In this document: in pieces, positions 32,343-41,095 of the stretch
Layout: each line of letters opens with the position of its first letter
How positions within the stretch are numbered: the stretch's first letter is position 1
Assembly (NCBI RefSeq): GCF_025195125.1
Contig: NZ_JAMGSL010000005.1
Location: 248,001 to 312,000 of the forward strand
Length of the DNA: 64,000 nt
Direction of reading: 5' to 3'
From: Streptomyces sp. Je 1-79
GTDB lineage: Bacteria > Actinomycetota > Actinomycetes > Streptomycetales > Streptomycetaceae
The notes under the pieces: generated by a model
The model's database searches: none
Told to the model about the DNA's origin: nothing
Seen by the model: only the letters and a program-made list of their open reading frames with translations
Position numbers and translations under genes: made by a program

Positions 32343-35221
32343 AGCCGGACCACGACATCGCCGCCCCGGTCGTCGGCCAGCTTCACCGCGCTGACCACGA
32401 CGGCGTCGTCGTCCAGGACGACCAGCGGGGCGACGTCCGCGTCCCCGGGCACCCGGCGCTCCGGAAGGCTGATCCCGTAGCCCTCGCGCACGGCGTCGCC
32501 GACGGTCGCGCCCGGCACCAGCGCGTGGCGGAACCGGTGCGCCCCCTGGTCCGTGTGCGGATCCGGGAAGCGCGGGGCGCGCAGCAGGGACATCCGTACC
32601 GTCGTCGTGGTGCCGCCGTCCTCGGGCCGTACGGTACGGGTCACGTCGTGCCCGTACGTCGACGCCGTGACGAGCGCGACGCCCCAGCCGGGCTCCTCGA
32701 AGTGGACGAAGCGGTGGTTGCACGCCTCGAACTTGGCCGCCTCCCAGCTGGTGTTGGTGTGCGTCGGACGGTACAGATGGCCGAACTGGGTCTCCGAGGC
32801 GTAGCGGTCGGTGTGCAGATCGAGCGGGAACGCCGCCTTGAGGAACTTCTCCGTCTCGTGCCAGTCGACCTCGGTGTCCAGATCGAGCCGCTTCGCGCCC
32901 GCCGCCAGGGTCAGCGTCTGCACCGCGCGCGAGGCGCCGAACGACCGCGTCACCCGTACGGACACGGCCCGCGCGCTCTCGGCGGCGAGCGTGACCTCGT
33001 CCGCCTCGGTCAGGTCCACGACGGTGTTGCGGTAGAACTGGTCGACGTCCCAGGCGTCCCACATGTTCGGGAAGTCGGGGTGGATCTGGAGCAGGTTGGC
33101 CGCGGCATCGGGGGCCAGCGTCTCCCGCCCGGCCGCGAGATCGAGGACCGACACCACCAGACCGCGCCCGTCCACCGTCACCCGCAGCAGCCCGTTGTCC
33201 AGGACGAACCCGCCGCCGGGCAGCCCCTCGGCCGTACAGCCGCCCGCCGCTTCGACGACGGCCCCCGCCCCGCCCGCCGCTTCGACGACGGCCCTCGCCC
33301 CGCCCGCCGGGACCCCGGCGCGCTCGTGCGGAGCCGCGTTGAAGACCAGCTCGCCGCCGGCCGCCGGGTCCCCGGCCAACGCCTCCTGCGCCCGGCCGAT
33401 GATGCCGTTCAGCTCCTCGGCGACCCCTGCGTACGTGCGTTCCGCCTCGCGGTGCACCCACGCGATGGAGGAGCCGGGCAGGATGTCGTGGAACTGGTGC
33501 AGCAGCACCGTCTTCCAGATCCGGTCCAACTCCTCGTACGGATACGGCGCTCCGGACCGTACGGAGGCGGTGGCCGCCCACAGCTCCGCCTCCCGCAGCA
33601 GGTTCTCGCTCGCCCGGTTGCCCTGCTTGGTCCGCGCCTGACTCGTCAGCGTCGCCCGGTGCAGCTCCAGATACAGCTCACCCACCCACACGGGGGCGTG
33701 CGGATACTCCGCCTCGGCCTTCGCGAAGAACTCCGCGGGCCGCTCCCAGCGCACCCGCGCCGAACCCTCCAGGTCCCGCAGCCGGGCCGCCTTCGCGACC
33801 ATCTCGCGGGTGGTGCCGCCACCGCCGTCGCCCCAGCCGGTCGGCGCGATCGAGTGCCGCGCCCGGCCCTTGTCCTTGAAGTTGCGGACGGCATGGGCGA
33901 TCTCCTTGCCCCGCATCGAGCAGTTGTACGTGTCGACCGGCGGGAAGTGCGTGAAGATCCGGGTCCCGTCGATGCCCTCCCACCAGAACGTGTGGTGCGG
34001 GAACGAGTTGACCTGGCTCCACGAGATCTTCTGCGTCAGCAGCCACTTCGACCCCGCCGCCTTGATGATCTGCGGCAGCCCGCCCGCGAAACCGAACGTG
34101 TCCGGCAGCCAGGCCTCCTCGTTCTCGACGCCGAACTCCTCCAGGAAGAACCGCTTGCCGTGGACGAACTGACGGGCCATGGCCTCCGAGCCCGGCATGT
34201 TCGTGTCCGACTCCACCCACATGCCACCGGCCGGCACGAACCGCCCCTCCGAGACCGCCTTCTTGACCCGCGCGTACACCTCCGGACGGTGCTCCTTGAT
34301 CCACGCGTACTGCTGGGCCTGCGACATCGTGTAGACGAAGTCCGGCTCGTCCTCCAGGAGCGCCGTCATGTTGGCCGTCGTCCTGGCCACCTTGCGGACC
34401 GTCTCGCGCAGCGGCCACAGCCAGGCCGAGTCGATATGGGCATGCCCGACCGCGCTGATCCGGTGCGCCGACGGCTCGGCAGGCGAGGCCAGCACCTCGG
34501 CGAGCCGCTCACGGGCGGCGGCCGCGGTCCCGTTCACGTCCTGGAGGTCGACCGCGTCCAGCGCGCTCTCCACGGCCCGCAGGATCTCCCAGCGGCGGGC
34601 GCCCTCCACCGGGAGCTCCGCCATCAGCTCGCCCAGCACCTCCAGGTCGATCACCAGCTGCCACACGGTCTCGTCGAAGACCGCCAGATCCATCCGCGCG
34701 AGCCGGTACTGCGGGGCGTCGCCCGCCGTCTCCTTCTCGCCGAGCTCGGTCGGCAGGAAGGGGTGGTAGTCCAGGACGACCGGGTTGGACGCGGCCTCCA
34801 CATGCAGCAGGACCTCCTCGCCGCCGACCGCCGGGTCGGCGACCCGCACCCACTGGTTGCGCGGGTTGAGGCCCTTCACCGGCGAGCCGTCGGGCCGGTA
34901 GACCAGTCCCTCGCACTGGAAGCCGGGCATGTTCGCGTCGAAACCGAGGTCGATCAGGGCCTCGACCGTCCGCCCCGCCCAGGCCGCCGGCACCTCCCCG
35001 GAGACGGTGAGCCAGCTCGTGCCCCAGGGCGCACCCCAGGCGTCGCCCGCCGCGATCGGGGTGCGCGGGGCGGCGATCCCCTCGGCCACCGGCACCGGTT
35101 CGTCCGGCGCGGTCCAGATCCCGGCCTCCAGGGGCACCGACTCCGGATGGATCGCCGGGCGGATGCGCTCCTCCAGGACGCGCTTGAGACGGGACTCGAT
35201 CAGGGTGCGGTCGTCATGCAT
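32138..35221 (-). CDS. Alpha-mannosidase, glycoside hydrolase family 38
   Basis: 1027 residues with no signal peptide, so intracellular. The GH38 catalytic domain starts near residue 255: ISAVGHAHIDSAWLWPLRET carries the zinc-binding His and Asp, GGMWVESDTNMPGSE the nucleophile Asp, and SFPHHTFWWEG a further ligand region. A mid domain and beta-rich C-terminal domains follow (LDLDTEVDWHETEKFLKAAF). Hydrolyses alpha-mannosidic bonds, with zinc. Last gene of the sugar ABC operon, 34 bases behind the GH5-like gene. Near residue 645 there is a ten-residue duplication from a 30-bp repeat. Confidence 0.95.
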   Translation of the reverse strand: MHDDRTLIESRLKRVLEERIRPAIHPESVPLEAGIWTAPDEPVPVAEGIAAPRTPIAAGDAWGAPWGTSWLTVSGEVPAAWAGRTVEALIDLGFDANMPGFQCEGLVYRPDGSPVKGLNPRNQWVRVADPAVGGEEVLLHVEAASNPVVLDYHPFLPTELGEKETAGDAPQYRLARMDLAVFDETVWQLVIDLEVLGELMAELPVEGARRWEILRAVESALDAVDLQDVNGTAAAARERLAEVLASPAEPSAHRISAVGHAHIDSAWLWPLRETVRKVARTTANMTALLEDEPDFVYTMSQAQQYAWIKEHRPEVYARVKKAVSEGRFVPAGGMWVESDTNMPGSEAMARQFVHGKRFFLEEFGVENEEAWLPDTFGFAGGLPQIIKAAGSKWLLTQKISWSQVNSFPHHTFWWEGIDGTRIFTHFPPVDTYNCSMRGKEIAHAVRNFKDKGRARHSIAPTGWGDGGGGTTREMVAKAARLRDLEGSARVRWERPAEFFAKAEAEYPHAPVWVGELYLELHRATLTSQARTKQGNRASENLLREAELWAATASVRSGAPYPYEELDRIWKTVLLHQFHDILPGSSIAWVHREAERTYAGVAEELNGIIGRAQEALAGDPAAGGELVFNAAPHERAGVPAGGARAVVEAAGGAGAVVEAAGGCTAEGLPGGGFVLDNGLLRVTVDGRGLVVSVLDLAAGRETLAPDAAANLLQIHPDFPNMWDAWDVDQFYRNTVVDLTEADEVTLAAESARAVSVRVTRSFGASRAVQTLTLAAGAKRLDLDTEVDWHETEKFLKAAFPLDLHTDRYASETQFGHLYRPTHTNTSWEAAKFEACNHRFVHFEEPGWGVALVTASTYGHDVTRTVRPEDGGTTTTVRMSLLRAPRFPDPHTDQGAHRFRHALVPGATVGDAVREGYGISLPERRVPGDADVAPLVVLDDDAVVVSAVKLADDRGGDVVVRLYESRGGRARARLTTGFVWDGVTVCDLLERPLADVPPGTVRGEDGGVELALRPFELVTLRFTGSGHRV
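33241..33300 (-). repeat. In-frame 30-bp direct repeat inside the mannosidase gene
   Basis: Two 30-bp copies (33241-33270 and 33271-33300) differ by one base; they encode the Ala/Gly/Val-rich VVEAAGGAGA-type duplication in a linker of the GH38 protein. Confidence 0.85.
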
Positions 35222-35255
35222 GCCAGTCGCTCCATCACGTAAGAGAGGGTGGTCG

Positions 35256-36539
35256 TCAGGGCCTGTCGACGTCGTCGACGGTGACCGTCTCGGTGATCCC
35301 GCGTGCGGTGAGATGATCGCGGTCCGACGCGCGTGACGCCAGTACGGCCGTCGGCCGCGCGCCGTCCGCGGCCAGCCGCATGAAGGCCTCGAAGAACGCC
35401 CCGCCGGGCGCGCACGTCGAACGCTTCGACGCCTCGTCCGGCAGATCGAGGACCAGCGCCGTGGTCCGCGGCCGGGGACGGGAAATGCCGGAGCGGAACT
35501 CCGCCACGGCCTCGGCGAGCGCCCGCCCGGCCGGTTTCACCTCCCGGTCGCTGGTCAACAGACCGAGGCTGTACTCCAGTTCGGGGAAGTCGGCGAGCGA
35601 GCGGTCGACGTCGTGCGAGCACCACCAGGTGACGCCCCAGACGTCCGGGCAGTCGAGCGCCGCCGCCACCGTCGTACGGGTGAAGCCGGCGGCCCGGTCG
35701 GGCGCGATGTGCGGGGCGGGCGCCCCCACCTCCTGGAGCCACACCGGCCGCCCGGGATCCTCGGCCCAGGCCTTCGACAGCTCGATCAGATACGCGGCGT
35801 GCTGCCCGGTCGCGACGGAGTCGGCGCCGTAGCGCTGGGCCGTGCCGTTGAAGACCCAGGAGTGCACCGCCGTCACCGCCCCGATCCTGGCCGCATGGGC
35901 GGGCGTGAACGGGTGGTCGTCCAGGTACCAGGCGGCGTCGTACTCCGCGTGGAGGTGCAGCCGTCCGGGCGCCGCCCGCTCGCACTCCGCCAGCATCCGC
36001 CGCAGCCAGCTCTCCGCCTGGGCCGGGGTGATCCGGTCCGGATCGGGGTGCGGGTCGCCGGAGAACTGGTTGATCTCGTTGCCGAGCGTCATGCCCAGGA
36101 AGTTGGGGCGGTCGGCGAGGGCCGAGGCGAGGGTGCGCAGATAGGCGGCCTGGCCGTCGAGCACCTCGGGGTCGGTGAAGAGGTTGCGCCGGTGCCAGGT
36201 GAGCGTCCACGAGGGCCGGAAGTCGAAGCTGGACAGATGACCCTGCAGTCCGTCGACGGCGACGCCCAGGCCCCGTTCGGCCGCCGCGTCGACCAGGGTG
36301 GCCAGCTGGGCGACCGCACGGGGGCGGATCAGGGTGCGGTTCGGCTGGAAGACGGGCCACAGCGGGAAGACCCGGACGTGGTCCAGGCCGAGGGCGGCGA
36401 TGGAGTCCAGGTCGGCGCGGACCGCGTCCAGGTCGAAGTCCAGCCAGTGGTGGAACCATCCCTGGCTCGGCGTGTAGTTGACGCCGAAGCGCGGGGCGTC
36501 GCCCGGAGCGGGCGTGCGCGCAGGAGTCGTGCTCGGCAT
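35256..36539 (-). CDS. GH5-like exo-beta-mannosidase (resembles GH5_18)
   Basis: 427 residues, cytoplasmic TIM-barrel glycosidase. The opening FGVNYTPSQGWFHHWLDFDL and LGLDHVRVFPLWPVFQPNRT match what I know of GH5 subfamily 18, whose characterised members cleave Man-beta-1,4-GlcNAc from the N-glycan core. The acid/base Glu is in MTLGNEINQF and the nucleophile Glu in PVWLQEVGAP. The ATG at 36539 has GGAAAGGA five bases before it; an in-frame ATG at 36560 overlaps the permease stop (ATGA) and could also serve. Lies between the permease and the GH38 gene in one operon. Confidence 0.8.
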   Translation of the reverse strand: MPSTTPARTPAPGDAPRFGVNYTPSQGWFHHWLDFDLDAVRADLDSIAALGLDHVRVFPLWPVFQPNRTLIRPRAVAQLATLVDAAAERGLGVAVDGLQGHLSSFDFRPSWTLTWHRRNLFTDPEVLDGQAAYLRTLASALADRPNFLGMTLGNEINQFSGDPHPDPDRITPAQAESWLRRMLAECERAAPGRLHLHAEYDAAWYLDDHPFTPAHAARIGAVTAVHSWVFNGTAQRYGADSVATGQHAAYLIELSKAWAEDPGRPVWLQEVGAPAPHIAPDRAAGFTRTTVAAALDCPDVWGVTWWCSHDVDRSLADFPELEYSLGLLTSDREVKPAGRALAEAVAEFRSGISRPRPRTTALVLDLPDEASKRSTCAPGGAFFEAFMRLAADGARPTAVLASRASDRDHLTARGITETVTVDDVDRP

Positions 36540-36556
36540 GGGGTCCTTTCCACAGG

Positions 36557-37411
36557 TCATCCCTTGATGGCGCCTTCCTCGACGCCCTTGAAGAAGAACC
36601 GCTGGAGCGCGGCGAACACGGCCACGATCGGCAGGAACGCGATCATGGTCCCGGCCGCGATCAGCCGCGGGTTGGCGGTGAACGTGCCGTCGAGGTACTG
36701 CAGCCCCACGGTGAGGGTGTACCGCGAGGGATCGTTGAGGACGATCAGCGGCCACAGGAAGTCGTCCCACGCGCCGATGAAGGTGAAGATCACGACGACG
36801 CTCAGCATGCCCCGTACGTTCGGCAGCCCCACGTGGATCAGCCGCTGCCACACGTTCGCGCCGTCGACCAGCGCGGCGGCGTCGAGCTCGGGCGGGACTG
36901 CCTGGAAGGCCGTGTACATCAGCAGGACGTTCAGCATCGCGATCGCCCCGGGCAGCGCCACCCCGATCAGGGTGTCCGTCAGGCCCATGCTGCGGACCGT
37001 CACGTACTGGGAGACGATCGTGACCTCCCCGGGCAGCACCAGCGTGGCCACGAACAGGCCGAGCGCGAGCCGCGCGCCGCGGAACCGCAGCCGGGAGAGC
37101 GCGAAGCCCGCCAGGGTGGCCCCGACCACGTTCCCGGCCACCGCGATCGCCGCCACGGTCAGCGAGTTCAGCGCGTACGTCCACACCGGGATGGTGTCGG
37201 CGACCTGGGCGTAGTTGGAGAAGGTGACGTCGCGCGGCAGGAAGTCCGGTGTACGGGAGTAGACGTCCTCGCCGGGGCCCTTGAGCGAGGTGGACAGCTG
37301 CCAGAGGAACGGCCCGATAGTGAGCAGCAGGACCGCGGTGAGCAGGAGGTACCGGGCCGCCTTCGCGGCCGGTCCGGGTGTGCCGAAACCCCGTGACGCT
37401 CGTACGGGCAT
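36557..37411 (-). CDS. Carbohydrate ABC transporter permease (MalG-type)
   Basis: 284 residues with six membrane segments. The start (RYLLLTAVLLLTIGPFLWQL) and the phrase TSLKGPGEDVY followed by NYAQV are standard for this class. The EAA loop is ELDAAALVDGANVWQRLIHVGLPNVRG. The C-terminus FFFKGVEEGAIKG is the usual MalG-type ending. Gap of only two bases to the preceding permease. Imports an oligosaccharide with its partner; the cytoplasmic ATPase gene is absent here, so a shared MsiK-type ATPase probably energises it (known for Streptomyces). Confidence 0.93.
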   Translation of the reverse strand: MPVRASRGFGTPGPAAKAARYLLLTAVLLLTIGPFLWQLSTSLKGPGEDVYSRTPDFLPRDVTFSNYAQVADTIPVWTYALNSLTVAAIAVAGNVVGATLAGFALSRLRFRGARLALGLFVATLVLPGEVTIVSQYVTVRSMGLTDTLIGVALPGAIAMLNVLLMYTAFQAVPPELDAAALVDGANVWQRLIHVGLPNVRGMLSVVVIFTFIGAWDDFLWPLIVLNDPSRYTLTVGLQYLDGTFTANPRLIAAGTMIAFLPIVAVFAALQRFFFKGVEEGAIKG

Positions 37412-37413
37412 GG

Positions 37414-38286
37414 TCAGGACGCCTTCCGGTTCAGCCGGGCGAGGAGCAGCATCGGGCCGATGGTGATCACGAAGAGCAGCAGGCTCAGGGCGGAGGCGTA
37501 GCCGATGTGGCCGGTGAAGCCGCGGCTGTACATCTGGATGAGCATCACCACCGACATGTCCCGGCCGCCGGGGCCTCCGGTGCCGTGGGACAGGACGTAC
37601 AGCTCGGAGAAGACCCGCAGTGCGGAGACCGAGATCAGCACGGAGACCAGCATCATCGTGGTCCGTACGCCGGGCAGGGTGACGTGCCAGAACCGGCGCA
37701 CGGCGGAGGCCCCGTCGACGGCGGCGGCCTCGTGCAGCTCCCTGCCCACGTTCCCGAGCGCGGAGAGGTAGATGACCATGTAGTACCCGAGGCCCTTCCA
37801 CACGGTCAGTCCGATGGCGCTGAACAGCAGCAGCCAGCGGTCGGTGAGGAAGTCGACGGGCCGGTCGGTGAGACCGAGCTGCCCGAGCAGACCGTTGAGG
37901 AGGCCGCGGTCGTCGAGGAGCCAGCCCCAGATCAGGGCCACGACGACGGCCGAGGCGACCACCGGGGTGTAGAAGGCGGTACGGAAGAAGGTGATGCCCG
38001 GCAGCTTCTTCTCCACCAGCAGCGCCAGCAGCAGCGGCAGCAGCGTCAGCAGCGGCAGGCAGATCAGCAGATAGACGATGCTGTTGATCAGGGCGTCGGT
38101 CAACTGCTCGTCGTCCAGGGCCCGTTCGTAGTTGGCGAGACCGGTGAAGCGGCCACCGCCCAGTGGCTTGGCGTTGGTGAACGACAGGATCACGGTGTTC
38201 ACGGCGGGCCACAGGTTGAAGACGACGAGCCAGACGACGGCCGGCCCGGCGAGCAGCCACGGGGTGAACCAGCGCCGGTGTGTCAT
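37414..38286 (-). CDS. Carbohydrate ABC transporter permease (MalF-type)
   Basis: 290 residues, six membrane segments. TPWLLAGPAVVWLVVFNLWP and SFTNAKPLGGGRFTGLANYERAL are family landmarks; the EAA loop is ELHEAAAVDGASAVRRFWHVTLPG. Forms the heterodimeric channel with the MalG-type subunit. The ATG at 38286 is preceded by GGAAGG about six bases upstream. Confidence 0.93.
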   Translation of the reverse strand: MTHRRWFTPWLLAGPAVVWLVVFNLWPAVNTVILSFTNAKPLGGGRFTGLANYERALDDEQLTDALINSIVYLLICLPLLTLLPLLLALLVEKKLPGITFFRTAFYTPVVASAVVVALIWGWLLDDRGLLNGLLGQLGLTDRPVDFLTDRWLLLFSAIGLTVWKGLGYYMVIYLSALGNVGRELHEAAAVDGASAVRRFWHVTLPGVRTTMMLVSVLISVSALRVFSELYVLSHGTGGPGGRDMSVVMLIQMYSRGFTGHIGYASALSLLLFVITIGPMLLLARLNRKAS

Positions 38287-38348
38287 GGGGTGCCTTCCGG
38301 GAGTGGGGAGCGGCGCCGGGGGAAGACGGCGCCGCTCCGGGCCGCTTC

Positions 38349-39635
38349 TCAGTCCTGCAGCATCTGGTTGGCGCGCTCGACGGCCGTGTCCAGCGCCTCC
38401 CGGGAGCCGGCCTGGCCGTTGAGGGCGAGGGCGATCTGCTGGTTGATCACCGTCTTGACCGCCTCGTTGGCCTGGACCGGCTCCAGCATCCGGGCCTTCG
38501 CCAGCGAGGCGAACGCCGTGACCTTGGCGTCCCCGGCGTTCGTCCCGTCGCTCTTGCTGAAGAAGGCGTCCGATGCCGAGGCCTTGGTCGAGGGGAAGAT
38601 GCTGGTGAGATGGGCGAAGGCGGCCTGGTTCTCGGCGTTGGTGACCCAGCGGGCGAGCGCGAGCGCGGTGGCCCGGTTCTTGGTCGCCTTGGAGACCGAC
38701 AGGCCCTGGACGTACAGCGGCGGGGTGCCCATCGCGGGGGAGGAGACCACCTTGGGCGCGAGGCTCGGGTTGTCGGTGGCCAGCGAGGTGATGTAGTTGC
38801 CGCCCGCGGTCGTCCAGGCGGCCGTGCCGGACGAGAACAGCTTGGTGTTGCCCGCGTACGTCTCCGTCAGCACGTCCTTGGGCAGCAGCCCTTCCTTGAA
38901 CGCGCCGCGATAGGTGTCCAGGACCGCGGCGGCCTCCGGGGTGTTGAAGGTGAAGGTCCTGCCGTCGTCGGACATCAGCTTCACCCCGGCGTTGGCGAAG
39001 TCCATCAGCCCCGGCTTGCGGCTCATCAGATAGACCGAGCCGCCGGACTTCTCCTTGACGGTCCTGGCCGCCCCGATCAGCTCGTCCAGCGTCGCCGGCG
39101 GCTTCTTCGGGTCGAGGCCGTACCGGGCGAGCAACGTGGAGTTCCAGTAGTTGACGTCGGTGTTGAGGTACCAGGGATAGCCGTACGTACCGTCGTGGCC
39201 GGCGAAGCGGTAGGCGGCGGTGCCGCCCTCGACGTAGTCGGCGTCCAGCTTCGGATCGGCGCCCGCCACGTCGAGCAGCATGTTCTGTCTCACCAGCGGC
39301 AGCGCGAAGTCCGGCGGCAGGTTGACGACATCGGGCAGCGAGCCCCCGGCTGCCTGGCTCAGTACCTTCTCGGAGTAGCCGTCGCCCGGCTGGTCGAGCC
39401 ACTCCACGTCGACGCCCGGGTGCTCCTTCTCGAAGGCGTCGATCACGCCCTCCATGTACGCGGTGAACTTCGGCTTCAGGGCCCAGGTCTGGAGCGAGAC
39501 CTTCCCCTTGACCCCGCCCCCGCCGACGGCGCCCGCGTCGTCCGTGGCGTTCGGGTCGCCGAGGCCGCAGCCGGCGAGTGTCACCGCGGCGACCGCGGCC
39601 ACGGCCGGCCGTATCCAGTGGCTGCTTGTTCGCAT
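38349..39635 (-). CDS. Extracellular sugar-binding lipoprotein (family 1)
   Basis: 428 residues. The lipoprotein signal peptide RPAVAAVAAVTLAGCG has its Cys near residue 23, followed by a Gly-rich linker. The body is an SBP_bac_1 fold (VSLQTWALKPKFTAYMEGVI, SLPDVVNLPPDF, YGYPWYLNTDVNYWN). GGGAGA precedes the ATG. First gene of the five-gene operon; it should capture the glycan released outside the cell. The LacI-type operator lies 44 bases upstream. Confidence 0.93.
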   Translation of the reverse strand: MRTSSHWIRPAVAAVAAVTLAGCGLGDPNATDDAGAVGGGGVKGKVSLQTWALKPKFTAYMEGVIDAFEKEHPGVDVEWLDQPGDGYSEKVLSQAAGGSLPDVVNLPPDFALPLVRQNMLLDVAGADPKLDADYVEGGTAAYRFAGHDGTYGYPWYLNTDVNYWNSTLLARYGLDPKKPPATLDELIGAARTVKEKSGGSVYLMSRKPGLMDFANAGVKLMSDDGRTFTFNTPEAAAVLDTYRGAFKEGLLPKDVLTETYAGNTKLFSSGTAAWTTAGGNYITSLATDNPSLAPKVVSSPAMGTPPLYVQGLSVSKATKNRATALALARWVTNAENQAAFAHLTSIFPSTKASASDAFFSKSDGTNAGDAKVTAFASLAKARMLEPVQANEAVKTVINQQIALALNGQAGSREALDTAVERANQMLQD

Positions 39636-39678
39636 ATGAGAGGTCTCCCGGTCTGTTCTGGCGAAGGAGGCAGAGCTA

Positions 39679-39692
39679 CTAAACCGGTCTAG
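39679..39692. promoter_or_regulatory. LacI-type operator between binding-protein and regulator genes
   Basis: CTAAACCGGTCTAG, 12 of 14 positions symmetric around the CG centre that typifies LacI/GalR operators. It sits between the divergent binding-protein gene (start 39635) and lacI-type gene (start 39760), so it can control both. Possible -10 boxes for the regulator gene downstream of it are TATGCT and TACACT. Confidence 0.75.
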
Positions 39693-39759
39693 CGATGGGG
39701 GACTATGCTCCCGCTACACTCCGCTGTCAAGACAGTGCGCGAGACCGAAGGGGCGCCGC

Positions 39760-40791
39760 GTGGCCAGACCGACGATCGCCGACATCGCCCGCAGGGCCGG
39801 GGTGTCGAAGGGCGCCGTGTCCTTCGCGCTCAACGGCCGGCCCGGGGTGAGCGACGCCACCCGCGAACGCATCCTGCGGGTCGCGGAGGAGATGAACTGG
39901 CGCCCCCACAGCGCCGCGCGCGCCCTGGGCGGAGCCCGGGCCGGGGCGGTCGGCCTCGTCCTCGCGCGCCCCGCGCGGACCATCGGTCTCGAACCGTTCT
40001 TCGGCCACCTGCTCAGCGGACTGCAGGCCGGGCTCTCCGTGCGCGGCACGGCCCTGAACCTGCTGGTCGTCGAGGACACGGCGGCCGAGATCGAGGTCTA
40101 CCGGCGCTGGACCTCCGAACACCGCGTGGACGGCTTCGTCCTGGTCGACCTCCAGGTCCGCGACCCGCGGATCCCCGTCCTCGAAGAGCTCGGCGTCCCC
40201 ACGACCGTGATCGGCGGACCCGGCCGGCACGGCAGCCTGCCGAGCGTCTGGGCCGACGACCGCGAGGCGATGGTGTCGATCGTCGACTACCTCGCCGCCC
40301 TCGGCCACCGCCGCATCGCGCACCTGGCCGGACTACCCGCCTTCCAGCACACCCAGCGCCGCATCCGGGCCGTGCGGGACAGCGCCAGGCGCCTCGGACT
40401 CACCGAGGCCGTCTCGCTGCCGACCGACTTCAGCGACGCCGAGGGCGCCGCCGCCACCCGCGCCCTGCTCGCCCGGCCGCAGCGGCCGACGGCGATCATC
40501 TACGACAGCGACGTGATGGCCGTGGCCGGGCTCGGCGTGGCCACCGAGATGGGGGTGGCCGTCCCCGGCGAACTGTCCATCGTCTCCTTCGACGACTCCG
40601 CCCTCGCCCGAATCGTCCACCCCTCGCTCACGGCGCTCTCCCGCGACACCTTCGCCCTCGGCGAGCAGGTCGCACGGGCGCTCCTCGCGGTCGTCGACGA
40701 CCCGGCGGCGGCGCGGGACGTCAAGAACCCGACACCCCGGCTCACGGTCCGCGAGTCCACCGCGCCGCCCGCCCTTGACCCGGCCAACTAA
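39760..40791 (+). CDS. LacI-family transcriptional regulator of the glycan locus
   Basis: 343 residues. Helix-turn-helix PTIADIARRAGVSKGAVSFALNG and hinge helix RPHSAARALGG are classical. The periplasmic-binding-protein-like domain follows (FFGHLLSGLQAGL, STPSL-type end PRLTVRESTAPP). The GTG start has AAGGGG seven bases upstream. Divergent from the ABC/mannosidase operon and just upstream of the endoglycosidase gene. The inducer is probably an N-glycan fragment (inference from context). Confidence 0.93.
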   Translation: MARPTIADIARRAGVSKGAVSFALNGRPGVSDATRERILRVAEEMNWRPHSAARALGGARAGAVGLVLARPARTIGLEPFFGHLLSGLQAGLSVRGTALNLLVVEDTAAEIEVYRRWTSEHRVDGFVLVDLQVRDPRIPVLEELGVPTTVIGGPGRHGSLPSVWADDREAMVSIVDYLAALGHRRIAHLAGLPAFQHTQRRIRAVRDSARRLGLTEAVSLPTDFSDAEGAAATRALLARPQRPTAIIYDSDVMAVAGLGVATEMGVAVPGELSIVSFDDSALARIVHPSLTALSRDTFALGEQVARALLAVVDDPAAARDVKNPTPRLTVRESTAPPALDPAN

Positions 40792-40801
40792 AGCCGTTTA
40801 G
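40788..40801. promoter_or_regulatory. Second LacI-type operator, at the regulator stop codon and ahead of the GH85 gene
   Basis: CTAAA-GCCG-TTTAG has perfect five-base arms, the same arms as the first operator, and overlaps the regulator stop codon. It places the endoglycosidase gene 294 bases downstream under the same regulator. Confidence 0.7.
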
Positions 40802-41095
40802 CCTCCCGGGGCGAGACGGGCGCCGGCCACGCCCGCCCGGGCCCAGCGCCCGGGCGAGGTCGTAACCGCCCGCCGCGCTCCACCGCGCACGCCCGTACGA
40901 CCGCACCACGGGGCACCTCCGTGCGGGCCGCACGACAGCACCCCGGCACCACCGCGCCCGCCCGCACCCCGCGCCACCCCTGTGCCCGCCCGCACCACCG
41001 CACCCTCCCGCGTACCGACCGACCGCGCACGCTCGTACCACCGCACCTTCCGTACGCCCAGCACCCCCACCCCTCCCGCTGGACCGGAGTATCGG
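40802..41095 (+). other. C-rich, G-poor leader region of the GH85 gene
   Basis: About 290 bases with no gene. From about 40880 the plus strand is strongly C-rich and G-poor, with degenerate repeats of CCGCACC and CGTACGACCGCACC type and little capacity to fold. It must contain the endoglycosidase promoter, but no clear -10/-35 pair is visible. Such C-over-G stretches are typical Rho loading sites. Confidence 0.5.

Noticed and set aside
31934-35242. 1102-codon plus-strand frame opposite the mannosidase
   Set aside because: Shadow frame; GH38 active-site motifs are on the minus strand.
39679-39692. Reading the glycan-locus palindrome as a DasR site because it contains GGTCTAG
   Set aside because: Symmetry is centred on ACCGGT with CTA/TAG ends, which is LacI-type, and a LacI gene is adjacent.
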